Origin: Equivita sp045641605
Lineage (GTDB): Bacteria > Actinomycetota > Coriobacteriia > Coriobacteriales > Eggerthellaceae
Assembly (NCBI GenBank): GCA_045641605.1
Contig: JAZUHG010000026.1
Coordinates: forward strand, 1 to 22,492
DNA length: 22,492 nucleotides
Direction of reading: 5' to 3'
The notes below the pieces were generated by a model. The model worked only from the letters and a program-made list of their open reading frames with translations. It made no database searches and was not told the origin of the DNA. Positions 1 through 8,429 of the stretch are shown here, in pieces (positions within the stretch are counted from its first letter, which is position 1; each line of letters starts with the position of its first letter). The position numbers were made by a program, and so were the translations under genes.

Positions 1-1422
1 GCTCTTATGAAAGAAAAGGATGCTGCTTCAAAAGAACGTTTGAATAAATTACAAAAAGAGATTGCTTCGGCCAAGGATGCTCTAAATAGCAAGAAGGCCG
101 AATGGCAAAACGAAAAGGATGTTATTGTTAACGTTCAAAACATAAAGACAGATCTTGATAAGGCCCGTGCCGATGAAGAACGTGCGACGCGCGAGGGAAA
201 TTTGTCTGAGGCTTCGGAGATCCGATTCTCTCAAATTCCAAAGCTCGAAAAAGATTTGAAGGATGCTGAAAAGCTTCTTGAGAAAAAGCAGAAGGAAGGC
301 GCAATTCTTAAAGAGGAAGTTACTTCCGAAGAGGTTGCCGAAGTTGTATCGCTTTGGACGGGTATCCCTGTTACCAAGATGATGCAAGGTGATTTAGAGA
401 AGCTTGCTAACTTAGAAGAGCGCTTGCACGAACGTGTTATTGGGCAAGATAGGGCGGTGTCGAGCGTGTCAAATGCAATTCGCCGAAGCCGCACTGGTTT
501 ATCTGACCCAGAAAAACCAATTGGAAGCTTTTTGTTCCTTGGACCTACTGGCGTTGGAAAGACAGAGCTTGCTAAAGCATTGGCCGAAAACCTCTTCGAT
601 ACCGAGAAGGCAATGGTTCGTATTGATATGAGCGAATACATGGAGAAGTTTAGCGTTCAGCGTTTAATTGGTGCTCCTCCAGGTTATGTTGGATATGACG
701 AAGGTGGTCAGCTAACAGAGGCTGTTCGCCGCAAACCATATAGTGTAATTTTGCTTGATGAAGTTGAGAAGGCACACCCTGATGTCTTTAACATATTGCT
801 TCAAGTTTTAGATGATGGTCGCTTGACTGACGGTCAAGGTCGCGTGGTTAGCTTTAAAAACACTATCATTATAATGACTTCAAACATTGGTAGTGATCAA
901 ATTCGTGAGATTAGTGAGAAGCGAAAAGATGCTGCTCTTGATAGTAAGGGTAAACCTAAGGACTTGAATTCTCCGAAGAATGAGGAGAATTCATTAGCTG
1001 ACCTAATGAATGATCCTGAAAAAATGACTACAAAGAATCTTGCAGAAATTGCCAACAAGATGCAAGACGCATTGAAGTCTACATTTAAGCCAGAGTTCTT
1101 AAACCGAATCGATGAGATTATTACCTTCGATGAGCTATCTCTATCAGATATTGAGCCAATTGTTGATTTGCAACTTAATGATGTGCGCAAGCGTTTGGAA
1201 GACAGAGGTATTAGCCTTGAGGTAGATGGTGAAGCTTTGGAGCATTTAGCAATCGATGGATATGATCCAGTTTATGGTGCTCGTCCACTTAAGAGACTTG
1301 TACAACGCGAGATTGTTGACAAAATTGCTAACGAAGCTGTAACAGGCAAGTTGCAAGATAATTGCAAAGTAAAAGTCTTCATCAACAAAAACGGCGATTA
1401 CGAAGCAAAGATAACTAAATAG
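1..1422 (+). CDS. clpB: ATP-dependent chaperone ClpB, 3' part (5' end outside window)
   Basis: The last 473 residues of ClpB, the Hsp100 disaggregase that works with DnaK to rescue aggregated proteins. The frame is open from base 1, so the N-domain and first ATPase domain lie outside the window. Visible in order: the coiled-coil middle domain (charged, roughly the first 110 residues), the linker with SLWTGIPVTKM, then the second AAA+ domain with Walker A GPTGVGKTE (541-567), Walker B VILLDEVEKAH (about 745-777), MTSNIGS, the arginine finger region FLNRIDE, and the closing YDPVYGARPLKR. Between MTSNIGS and FKPEFLNR lie about 63 residues, against roughly 26 in E. coli ClpB, so there is an insertion of some 35 charged residues (about 913-1056). 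The stop is TAG. Both Trp codons are UGG. Identity is secure; the insertion's role is unknown. Confidence 0.96.
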   Translation, partial: ALMKEKDAASKERLNKLQKEIASAKDALNSKKAEWQNEKDVIVNVQNIKTDLDKARADEERATREGNLSEASEIRFSQIPKLEKDLKDAEKLLEKKQKEGAILKEEVTSEEVAEVVSLWTGIPVTKMMQGDLEKLANLEERLHERVIGQDRAVSSVSNAIRRSRTGLSDPEKPIGSFLFLGPTGVGKTELAKALAENLFDTEKAMVRIDMSEYMEKFSVQRLIGAPPGYVGYDEGGQLTEAVRRKPYSVILLDEVEKAHPDVFNILLQVLDDGRLTDGQGRVVSFKNTIIIMTSNIGSDQIREISEKRKDAALDSKGKPKDLNSPKNEENSLADLMNDPEKMTTKNLAEIANKMQDALKSTFKPEFLNRIDEIITFDELSLSDIEPIVDLQLNDVRKRLEDRGISLEVDGEALEHLAIDGYDPVYGARPLKRLVQREIVDKIANEAVTGKLQDNCKVKVFINKNGDYEAKITK

Positions 1423-1445
1423 TTCTTGCATAAAAATATTGCGGG

Positions 1446-1454
1446 TGTTAGAAT
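1446..1454 (+). promoter_or_regulatory. putative extended -10 promoter of ald
   Basis: TGtTAGAAT matches the TGn-extended -10 form seen before several genes here. Transcription would start near 1461, giving a leader of about 33 nt. The hexamer lies inside an imperfectly spaced inverted repeat, TAGAATT (1449-1455) and AATTCTA (1468-1474), which could be an operator or chance. No clear -35 is seen. Confidence 0.4.
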
Positions 1455-1480
1455 TATTTCATCACAAAATTCTATCTACA

Positions 1481-1488
1481 AAAGGAGG
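1481..1488 (+). promoter_or_regulatory. strong Shine-Dalgarno of ald
   Basis: AAAGGAGG is a near-perfect complement of the 16S 3' end, five bases before ATG 1494. It fixes the ald start and is the best ribosome site in the window. Confidence 0.85.
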
Positions 1489-1493
1489 AAGAA

Positions 1494-2612
1494 ATGATTG
1501 TAGGTTGTCCTAAAGAAATTATGAACAGTGAAAATCGCGTTGGATTAACTCCTGACAATGTTGCACAGTATGTTGCTCATGGCCATAAGGTTTTAATTCA
1601 AACAAAGGCTGGCGAGGCTTCGGGTTTTAGTGATGCTGAATACAGAAAAGCTGGTGCTAAAATTGTAAAGACAGCTCGCGAAGTTTGGTCAAAAGCTGAC
1701 ATGATTCAAAAGGTTAAGGAACCTATCGAGTCTGAATACAAATTACTAAAGAAGGAATCGATCGTTTACACTTATTTGCATCTTGCAAACCACAAAGGCT
1801 TGACTGAAGCAATGCTAAAGAAAAAGGTTAAGGGTGTTGCTTTTGAAACAATTACTAACCCTGATGGAACTGGTCGTCCTTGCTTATGGCCAATGTCTCA
1901 AGTTGCTGGTTTACTTTCTATACAAGAAGGCGCTAAATACTTAGAGCGTACATATGGTGGCGAAGGTCTTTTGCTCCATGGTGTACCTGGCGTTAAGAAA
2001 GGTAATGTTGTTATTATCGGTGGTGGCATGGCAGGTACATATGCTGCTAAAGCTGCTGTTGGTATTGGGGCAAACGTTACAATCATGGATGTTGATCTTA
2101 ACAGATTAGCCTATCTAGAAGATATTTTCGGTGATCGTGTTACAACATTGTATTCTTCACCAGGAAATATCGAAAATGCTATTAAAGATGCTGACATTGT
2201 TGTTGGTTCTGTTCTTATTCCAGGTGCTAAGACACCTCAACTTATCCGCAAAAAACACCTTAAGCTTATGAAAAAGGGTAGCGTAATTGTTGATATTGCC
2301 ATTGATCAAGGTGGTGCAATTGAGACCTCCCATGTTACAACTCATCAAGATCCAATCTTTATCCAGGATGGTATTGTTCATTATTGCGTTGGTAATATGC
2401 CTGGTGCAGTACCTTATACATCAACAATGGCTCTTACAAATGCAACAATCCGAAATGGTTTGTTAATTGCCGATAAGGGTCTTGAGGCTGCTTGCAAGAT
2501 TAACCCTGGTCTTGTTCCTGGTATTAACACTTATGATGGAAAATGCGTATTCAAAGGCGTTGCAGATGCCTTCCGCATTAAATACACTCCAGTCGAAGAA
2601 GTCTTAAAATAA
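1494..2612 (+). CDS. ald: alanine dehydrogenase
   Basis: Alanine dehydrogenase, 372 residues, the usual length; it catalyses the NAD-dependent interconversion of L-alanine and pyruvate plus ammonia in the cytosol. It begins with the family start MIVGCPKEI and ENRVGLTP. Next come VKEP (substrate-binding lysine) and TYLHLA (active-site histidine), then WPMSQVAG, QEGAKYLE and HGVPGV, followed by a Rossmann nucleotide-binding fold with GGGMAG near residue 180 and the NAD-ribose segment IMDVD. DIAIDQGG and the NMPGAVP loop complete the signature. Related transhydrogenase alpha subunits are longer and lack these features. The start is fixed by AAAGGAGG. The gene is monocistronic, with its own promoter and terminator, and lies upstream of two permeases, which suggests alanine use as a nitrogen or carbon source. 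Stop is TAA; only UGG is used for Trp. Confidence 0.95.
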   Translation: MIVGCPKEIMNSENRVGLTPDNVAQYVAHGHKVLIQTKAGEASGFSDAEYRKAGAKIVKTAREVWSKADMIQKVKEPIESEYKLLKKESIVYTYLHLANHKGLTEAMLKKKVKGVAFETITNPDGTGRPCLWPMSQVAGLLSIQEGAKYLERTYGGEGLLLHGVPGVKKGNVVIIGGGMAGTYAAKAAVGIGANVTIMDVDLNRLAYLEDIFGDRVTTLYSSPGNIENAIKDADIVVGSVLIPGAKTPQLIRKKHLKLMKKGSVIVDIAIDQGGAIETSHVTTHQDPIFIQDGIVHYCVGNMPGAVPYTSTMALTNATIRNGLLIADKGLEAACKINPGLVPGINTYDGKCVFKGVADAFRIKYTPVEEVLK

Positions 2613-2630
2613 GATTTAACTTATAAATTA

Positions 2631-2664
2631 AACAGTCCGGCAATCATTGCTGGGCTGTTTTTTT
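2631..2664 (+). terminator. rho-independent terminator after ald
   Basis: AACAGTCCGGCAAT pairs with ATTGCTGGGCTGTT (two G-U pairs, tip opens to a small loop), followed by a run of seven T. It lies 19 bases after the ald stop. Confidence 0.88.
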
Positions 2665-2686
2665 ATGGGGAAAATGGCTCGTACTT

Positions 2687-2695
2687 TGCTATAAT
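2687..2695 (+). promoter_or_regulatory. extended -10 promoter of the permease operon
   Basis: TGcTATAAT is a perfect extended -10 just after the ald terminator. Transcription would begin near 2702, leaving about 20 nt before ATG 2722. No good -35 is visible, as expected for an extended -10 promoter. Confidence 0.62.
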
Positions 2696-2721
2696 GCGTG
2701 CTTACGAATAACGGAGATAAC

Positions 2722-3501
2722 ATGAAAAAAACTAATAGGAAATTTGAACTTAAAAACAATTATTTTTTAGCTGGTCCGTTTGCGCTCGTTGCATTCTTTT
2801 TGACCGATGTTATTGCTGGTTATAATTTTCCAGGTTATGACTGGGTTGCTAAATCAAGAGCGGACTTAACTGCTCTAAATTCCTATTCTTTTGTGTATGG
2901 AATTGCCTTTAGTGTTATTTATTGCGGCTTGTTTTGTTTTGCAATTTATTGTTTATACAGGTATTTTAAAGGTCGTAAAACAGAAAAGAATCTTGGTCGT
3001 GGCCTTAGATTATACATGATTGCTTCAGTTGTCCTAGCTATCGGAACAACAATCTTTATGATTCCTGAGGTAGGAACTTTTGAAAATGCTAAAGAACATG
3101 CATTTATTGGTACAACTACAGAGGTTGTGGATAGCGACTCTGATGTAACAGAAACTCAAGAAGTATTTAGCATGGATGCTACTATGGATAACTTAGCTAA
3201 TCTTGGCGAAGCAATTGCACATCCACTTACTATTGCGCGCTTACTAAGCATTGCTGTTGGTGTAATTATGTGCATTGTGGCCTTTATATTCATTGTAATT
3301 GCGGGCTTTAAGAAGAGTAAAAATTTATTGTTTAGCGCTGCTGCGGTATTTTGTTTGGTTCTTGTTTTGTATTCTTTCTTCGCTACATTACTTATGGATT
3401 CAACAACTCTTGGGTTAAATACACGTTTTGGCGCATATGCAATTACGTTTTTTGCTTGCTTCTTAAGCTCTTATGTTTATGTAACTAATATCGAAGAGTA
3501 A
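2722..3501 (+). CDS. DUF998-like six-helix membrane protein
   Basis: A 259-residue integral membrane protein of unknown function. I place the start at ATG 2722 because GGAG stands six bases before it; an upstream in-frame GTG (2698) lies within the promoter and has no ribosome site. Six hydrophobic segments are visible, near residues 12-35, 55-80, 92-115, 170-195, 203-227 and 233-252, with a polar, acidic loop (about 118-160) between helices 3 and 4. The loop after helix 1 carries FPGYDWVAKSRADLTALNS, which resembles the PGYD...S.L motif of DUF998 proteins; that assignment rests on this motif and the topology. The TAA stop is two bases before the TTG start of the next permease, so the two are probably translationally coupled. 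One UGG and no UGA. Confidence 0.7.
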   Translation: MKKTNRKFELKNNYFLAGPFALVAFFLTDVIAGYNFPGYDWVAKSRADLTALNSYSFVYGIAFSVIYCGLFCFAIYCLYRYFKGRKTEKNLGRGLRLYMIASVVLAIGTTIFMIPEVGTFENAKEHAFIGTTTEVVDSDSDVTETQEVFSMDATMDNLANLGEAIAHPLTIARLLSIAVGVIMCIVAFIFIVIAGFKKSKNLLFSAAAVFCLVLVLYSFFATLLMDSTTLGLNTRFGAYAITFFACFLSSYVYVTNIEE

Positions 3502-3503
3502 TT

Positions 3504-4829
3504 TTGAGCGCTAATCTAGAACGAAAATTAGGTTTATGGGCCGTAGTATCTCTAGGCATTGGAACCACCATAGGTACAGGTATATTTTCGACGATGTCCG
3601 AAGTCGCGGCAATTTCGGGTTGTAGCATAATCTTGATTATTGCTTTTACTGTTGGTGGATTGTTGCAGATTCCAGCTAACTTTTGTTATGCAGAGTTATC
3701 CAGTGCTTACCCAGAAAATGGCGGTTATTATATTTATATTAGAGAAGCAGGAAGCCCATTTTTAGCATTTTTGTGTGGATGGTCAAGCTTTTGGGCATTG
3801 GATCCACCATCGATATCCATCATTGCTTTGGGCCTTGTAAATCATTTGGCTTTCTTGACGCACTTAGATCCATTACTTTTAAGAACAATTTCTGTTTTGA
3901 TAATAGTAGTTTTTATGATTACGAATATTATGTCTGTTAGGGCTGGCAGTTTTATTCAAGTAGTCTTAACAACTTTAAAGGTTATTCCTTTTGTTATTGT
4001 TGTTGGCATCGGGTTATTTTACTTAAAAGATAATTTTATTGGTGCCGAAGTCGCGCAAATGAGCCAAACCATGAGTGAGTCGCCAATATGATTTTTAACT
4101 CTTATATCTGCCATTGCAGCAACAACTTTTGCTTATGACGGAATGTATGCTCCAACTTACATGACTGGAGAAGTAAAGAACCCTAAAAAAGTTATGCCAG
4201 TAGCTTTTGTTATTATGGCTTTTGTTGTTATTTTGCTTTATGTTGGATTATCTATAGTGTCAAGCGGGCTTTTAAGTACAGAACAAATAGCTGCAAGCGA
4301 TGCTCCAATCGCCGAAGTTGCAGCTCAAATTCCTTTTGTAGGTGGCTTCGCAGAGTATGCAGTTGCGATTATGGCTTCGATAGTTATTATTGGAACAATG
4401 GCAAGTGCAATTATGTATCAACCAAGACTTGGTTATTCGATGGCCAAGGATGGAACATTCTTTAAAATTTTTGGTAAAGTTCATCCAAAATACAAATCTC
4501 CTTACGCTGCCATAATTATTCATGGTGGTTATTCGATAATTTTAACTTTTGTTGGAGATTTAGGTATGTTATTAGGTTATTTTACGCTCATTACACTCAT
4601 TAGAAATTTTGCTACTTTTGGTTCCATCTTTTTCTTGAGAAATAAAAAAGCTTATAAACCTAGTTATAAATGCCCTGGAGGTTTGGCTTGTCCGATAATT
4701 TCTTGTTTAATTACAGGTGCACTGGTAATTGGATTATTTTTGTCTCAGCCAATTCCAAGTATAATTTCGGTTGTAGTTTTGTCTATTACAGGTGCTATAG
4801 CCTATAAAGTATGAGAAGCAAAAAATTAG
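3504..4829 (+). CDS. APC-family amino acid permease (contains two UGA=Trp)
   Basis: An amino-acid/polyamine/organocation permease of 441 residues with about 12 membrane helices. It takes up amino acids or exchanges them for another solute; the substrate cannot be told from sequence. The first helix has the family glycine motif LGIGTTIGTGIFS, and GEVKNPKKVMP follows helix 6. Read with the standard code it breaks at TGA 4089-4091 (residue 196) and TGA 4812-4814 (residue 437). Read as Trp, the frame continues through ISAIAATTFAYDG to a TAG at 4827-4829, with the tail AYKVWEAKN. The next permease shows the matching AYYIWKAF tail, also with UGA. The start is TTG 3504, two bases after the previous stop; the ribosome site is weak, so coupling is likely. 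An ATT directly upstream is possible. Confidence 0.88.
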
Positions 4830-4847
4830 CGAAGAGTAGGGTTAGCT

Positions 4848-6209
4848 ATTTCAAAAAAATCAAAATATCAAAATTCAAAGTTAGAACGTAAAATAGGCTT
4901 ACGCGCAGTTATTGGTTTGGGCGTTGGCGCTACTGTGGGTGCGGGAATTTTTTCTACAATATCAAATGTTGCAGGCACGGCTGGAAATAGTTTGTTTTTG
5001 GTTATCGCTTTTGCCGTTGCGACTTTAATTCAAATTCCCGGCAGCTTTGTTTATGCAGAGTTGGCAAGTGCATATCCCGAAGATGGGGGCCACTACGTTT
5101 ATTTTCGTGAGGCCGGCTTTAAAGTACTTACTTTTATTATTGGTTGGCTAACATTTTTAGCATTGGATGCTCCTGGAATGTCTCTTATGGCTTTAGCAAT
5201 AATTAATTATTTGGGGCATTTGTTCCCGGTAAATCCTTTAATTCTTAAACTTATAGTTATTGCTATTGTAATAAGCTTTGCTTTAATGCACATTAGGTCT
5301 GTAAAGAGGGGTGCGACGTTTCAAGCAGCACTGACCTTTATTAAGATAATTCCTTTTGTATTGATTATTGGTGTTGGCTTATTTTTTGTTAATCCAGATT
5401 TGTTATTTTCAACTACTCCCATAGCCGATACTTCACAATCTTATATTGGTACAAACCCTATGCTTGCATTACTTGCTGCAATTTCGCTAAGTGTATTTTC
5501 TTGCGATGGCATGTTTGCAGGATGTTATGTTTCAGGAGAAATTAAGAACCCCAACAAGACTCTTCCTAAAGGTCTTGTTCTTTCGGCCTTAATAGTTATG
5601 TTGATTTATGTATTACTAACTACAGTGGCTTCGGGATTGATGCCTGTTGATGAGCTTGCATCAAGCAAAGCTCCTATTGCCGATATGGCTGCCAAGCTTC
5701 CGTTTATTGGTTCTTATGCTGGACCATTTATTGATGTGGTTGCCATTATTGTTATTTTAGGAACAATTTCAAGCTGCATGTTGTACATGCCACGCTTTGA
5801 ATTTGCCATGGCTCGTGACGGTTTATTTTTTCCGGTTTTTTCAAAAGTTCATAAGAAATTCAAAACCCCTTATAGAGCAATCACAATTTTTATGCTTTAT
5901 GTAGTGTTTTTAATATGTTTTCAAAATATCGAAAGCTTACTTGGTTCAGTCTCGATTATTATTCTTTTGAAAAACGCATTAACGTATTTCACAATATTTT
6001 TGCTCCGAAGAAAAAGTAATTACAATCCATCGTATAAAGCTCCAGGAAATTGGCTAATGCCTGTTATATCTTTTTCGGTTACTGCTTTTCTTTTAGTTTT
6101 TGCTATTGCTACTGCTACGCTTCAACAGATTTTGTTTAATGTAGTGATAATAGCTATTGGCGTTGTAGCGTATTACATTTGAAAAGCATTTAAGAAAAAG
6201 AAAGCTTAA
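4848..6209 (+). CDS. APC-family amino acid permease, paralogue of the previous gene (start uncertain; one UGA=Trp)
   Basis: A second APC permease, clearly a tandem duplicate: LERKIGLRAVIGLGVGATVGAGIFS, GEIKNPNKTLP and the helix order match the first copy. About 453 residues if started at ATT 4848. TGA 6180-6182 reads as Trp in AYYIWKAFKKKKA, ending at TAA 6207-6209. The start is a real problem: between the preceding TAG (4827) and the conserved LERK segment there is no ATG, GTG or TTG in frame. Options are ATT 4848, TTG 4917 (which would cut away part of helix 1), or ATG 4811 in another frame (reading MRSKKLAKSRVSYFKK) joined by slippage on the seven-A run at 4853-4859. It is in the same frame as the upstream permease, separated only by one TAG. 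Substrate unknown. Confidence 0.82.
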
Positions 6210-6225
6210 TATCTAAAATAAGCTT
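6202..6225 (-). terminator. possible weak hairpin between the second permease and priA
   Basis: AAGCTTA and TAAGCTT form a 7-bp stem with a 10-nt loop spanning both convergent stop codons. On the minus strand it is followed by a T-rich run, so it could end priA transcription. The stem is mostly A-T, hence low confidence. Confidence 0.3.
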
Positions 6226-8333
6226 ATAGGGTCTATATCTATTGCAACTTTGACTTTGGTAGTGGCTTTTAGTTTTTTAAATGATTTTATAATTAATCCC
6301 GATAAGTCATAATCTTTTGGTGCTTTTAGAACTATATGGAATCTAAATTGATTTCTAATTTTTTCCAAGACACATGAAGTCGAAGGCATGAGATTTACGT
6401 CGTCAGACAAATTATCTTCTAATAGCTCTTGGGCAGTGTTGCAATAGTTTTTGACTGTGTCTTCGTCGCCTCCAGAAAATACAATATTGGCTAATTGATA
6501 ATATGGAGGGTAGTGCAAAAGTTGGCGCTTTTGAGTTTCTATGGTCAGGAATGTTTTTTTGTCGTAGTTTGCGGCAAGTTCAATTGCTTCGGTGTCTGGT
6601 GAATAAGTTTGAACTATGACTTTTCCGGCTTTGTTGCCTCTTCCTGCGCGTCCAGCAACTTGCAAAATCATATTAAAGGTTCTCTCGCTGGATCTAAAAT
6701 CGGGAAGGCTTAAATTTGTGTCTATCAGCACAATTCCCACAAGTGTTACATCATCGAAGTCCAGGCCTTTCGCTATCATTTGGGTTCCAACAAGTACTGC
6801 AGGACCTGGTTTGGCAAATTCTTCCAGGCATTCTTTATGCCCTTGGCTGCTTTTGGTTGTATCTGCATCCATGCGCACGACTCTTACATTTGCTAAATCA
6901 TTTTCTTGCAAAGTGGTGTGTAAACTTGCCTCTACACTTTGAGTCCCGGCTCCGTATTTTGCAATGTATGGACTTCCGCATTCTGGACATTTAACTGGGG
7001 CATCTTCGACGTGTCCACAATGGTGACATTTTGTCTGGGCCTTTGTACCAGAAATTTCATGGTAGGTAAGTGTTGTTGAGCAATTTTTACAAGTGGGAGT
7101 ATAGCCACATTCACGGCAGAACATGTAGTTTGAAAAACCTCTTCGGTTATGGAAGAGTAAAACCTTGTTGCCTTCTTTTAGTTCTTTTACAAGAGCTTTT
7201 TCTAAAGAGAACGAAAATAAATTCTTCCTTCCACCTTTAAATTCGTTGCCCATATCGACTATTTCTATTTGCGGAAGAGGCTTTTTATTTGTTCGCTCTG
7301 GGAGATGTATTAAATGTCAATTATCAATAGTTTTGCAATTATGAAGTGCTTCTATCGAAGGCGTGGCAGATCCCATCACTACCACAGCGCCTTTTTGTCT
7401 TGCTCATCATGTTGCGCATTCGCGTACATGGTAGCGAGGGTTATTGTCTTGTTTGTAAGAGTTTTCGTGCTCTTCGTCAATTACGATTAATCCAAGATTT
7501 TTTATTGGGCTAAAAAGCGCACTTCTAGCTCCGATGACTATGTTTACCTCACCATTTTTAATTCTCTTAAATTGATTGAAACGCTCTGCCGGTGTCATTT
7601 TTGAATGTATAACAGCAATTGATTTACCAAACCTTGAACTAAAGCGTGAAACAGTTTGTGGTGTTAAAGAAATTTCAGGAACTAAAACAATTGCAGATTT
7701 TCCTTCTTCAACTACTTTTTTTATCGCTCTTAAATATACTTCTGTTTTGCCACTGCCCGTTACTCCGTCTAAAACAAAAACTTCATTTGATTTAGAATCG
7801 ATTGCTGTATTTATTGACTTAAGAGACTGAGTTTGGCCTTCAGTTAATTTGAAATTTGCTCAATCTTTTTCTTGAAAGTCTTTTGAGATGTATTTTTCCG
7901 TGTAGTTTTTATCGCTAATTCGATATTTGTGAGTGCTTGCGATCCATTTTTCTCCTACATGTTTTAGCCTTGGCATTGATCCACTTGGAACAAAAAGTCG
8001 TAAAGAAGTGGCAACTGAACATATATATTTATTAGATATAAATTTTGCAAATTCATAAGTTTCTTTATTGAAATAAGATTCGCTCACTACGCAAGCGAGT
8101 GCTTTTAGTGTGTTTGCTGGACGAGAAATTTCAGATTCGTCTACGACATCGATGATAAAACCAAGTTTATATTGCTTTCCGAAGGGGACCAAAACCACGC
8201 AACCTACCTCGGCTTCGTAGTTTTTTTCGGACACAAACTCAACTTGAGGAGTTTTGCCTGGTAATATTGCGAAATCTAAAGAATTCGAGAACTGGTTGCT
8301 TTGTATGTCTAATATTACTTTTGCAACATTCAT
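6213..8333 (-). CDS. priA: primosomal protein N' (replication restart helicase PriA), four UGA=Trp
   Basis: PriA, the 3'-to-5' DNA helicase that reloads the replisome at stalled forks; 706 residues, the normal length. Reading from 8333: an N-terminal 3'-DNA-binding domain with VLVPFG and GFI, a winged-helix region, then the helicase core with Walker A GVTGSGKTE (residues 190-198), LVPEISLTPQT, DEEH (286-289) and GSATPS. Eight zinc-ligand cysteines follow (406, 409, 415, 418, 436, 439, 449, 452), then VLVGTQMIAKGLDF and QVAGRAGR. The helicase motifs are intact, unlike the degenerate PriA of many high-GC actinobacteria. In-frame UGA codons are at forward positions 7860-7862, 7407-7409, 7404-7406 and 7317-7319 (residues 158, 309, 310, 339). 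The standard code leaves three or four fragments. Stop is TAG. It converges on the permease with a 3-bp gap. Confidence 0.95.
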
Positions 8334-8342
8334 AGTAGCGCT

Positions 8343-8348
8343 ATTTTA
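8343..8348 (-). promoter_or_regulatory. putative -10 of priA
   Basis: On the minus strand TAAAAT lies nine bases before the priA ATG, so transcription would begin about two to three bases from the start codon. No Shine-Dalgarno is present, so a leaderless or nearly leaderless mRNA is suggested. Confidence 0.38.
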
Positions 8349-8369
8349 ACCTAAGTTGTCATTTTGAGG

Positions 8370-8397
8370 TTGAGAATATATAGAATTGTGGTATAAA
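8370..8397 (+). promoter_or_regulatory. promoter of the sigma factor gene
   Basis: TTGAGA (8370-8375), a 16-bp spacer and TATAAA (8392-8397) preceded by TGG, giving both a -35 and an extended -10. Transcription would begin near 8404 and translation at 8430 after GAAAGG (8419-8424). Confidence 0.62.
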
Positions 8398-8429
8398 TAG
8401 TAGCTTGGTAAATCGACTGAAAGGTTTAA

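Noticed and set aside
2698..2721. GTG 2698 as start of the DUF998-like gene
   Set aside because: It is two bases after the -10 hexamer and has no ribosome site, while ATG 2722 has GGAG.
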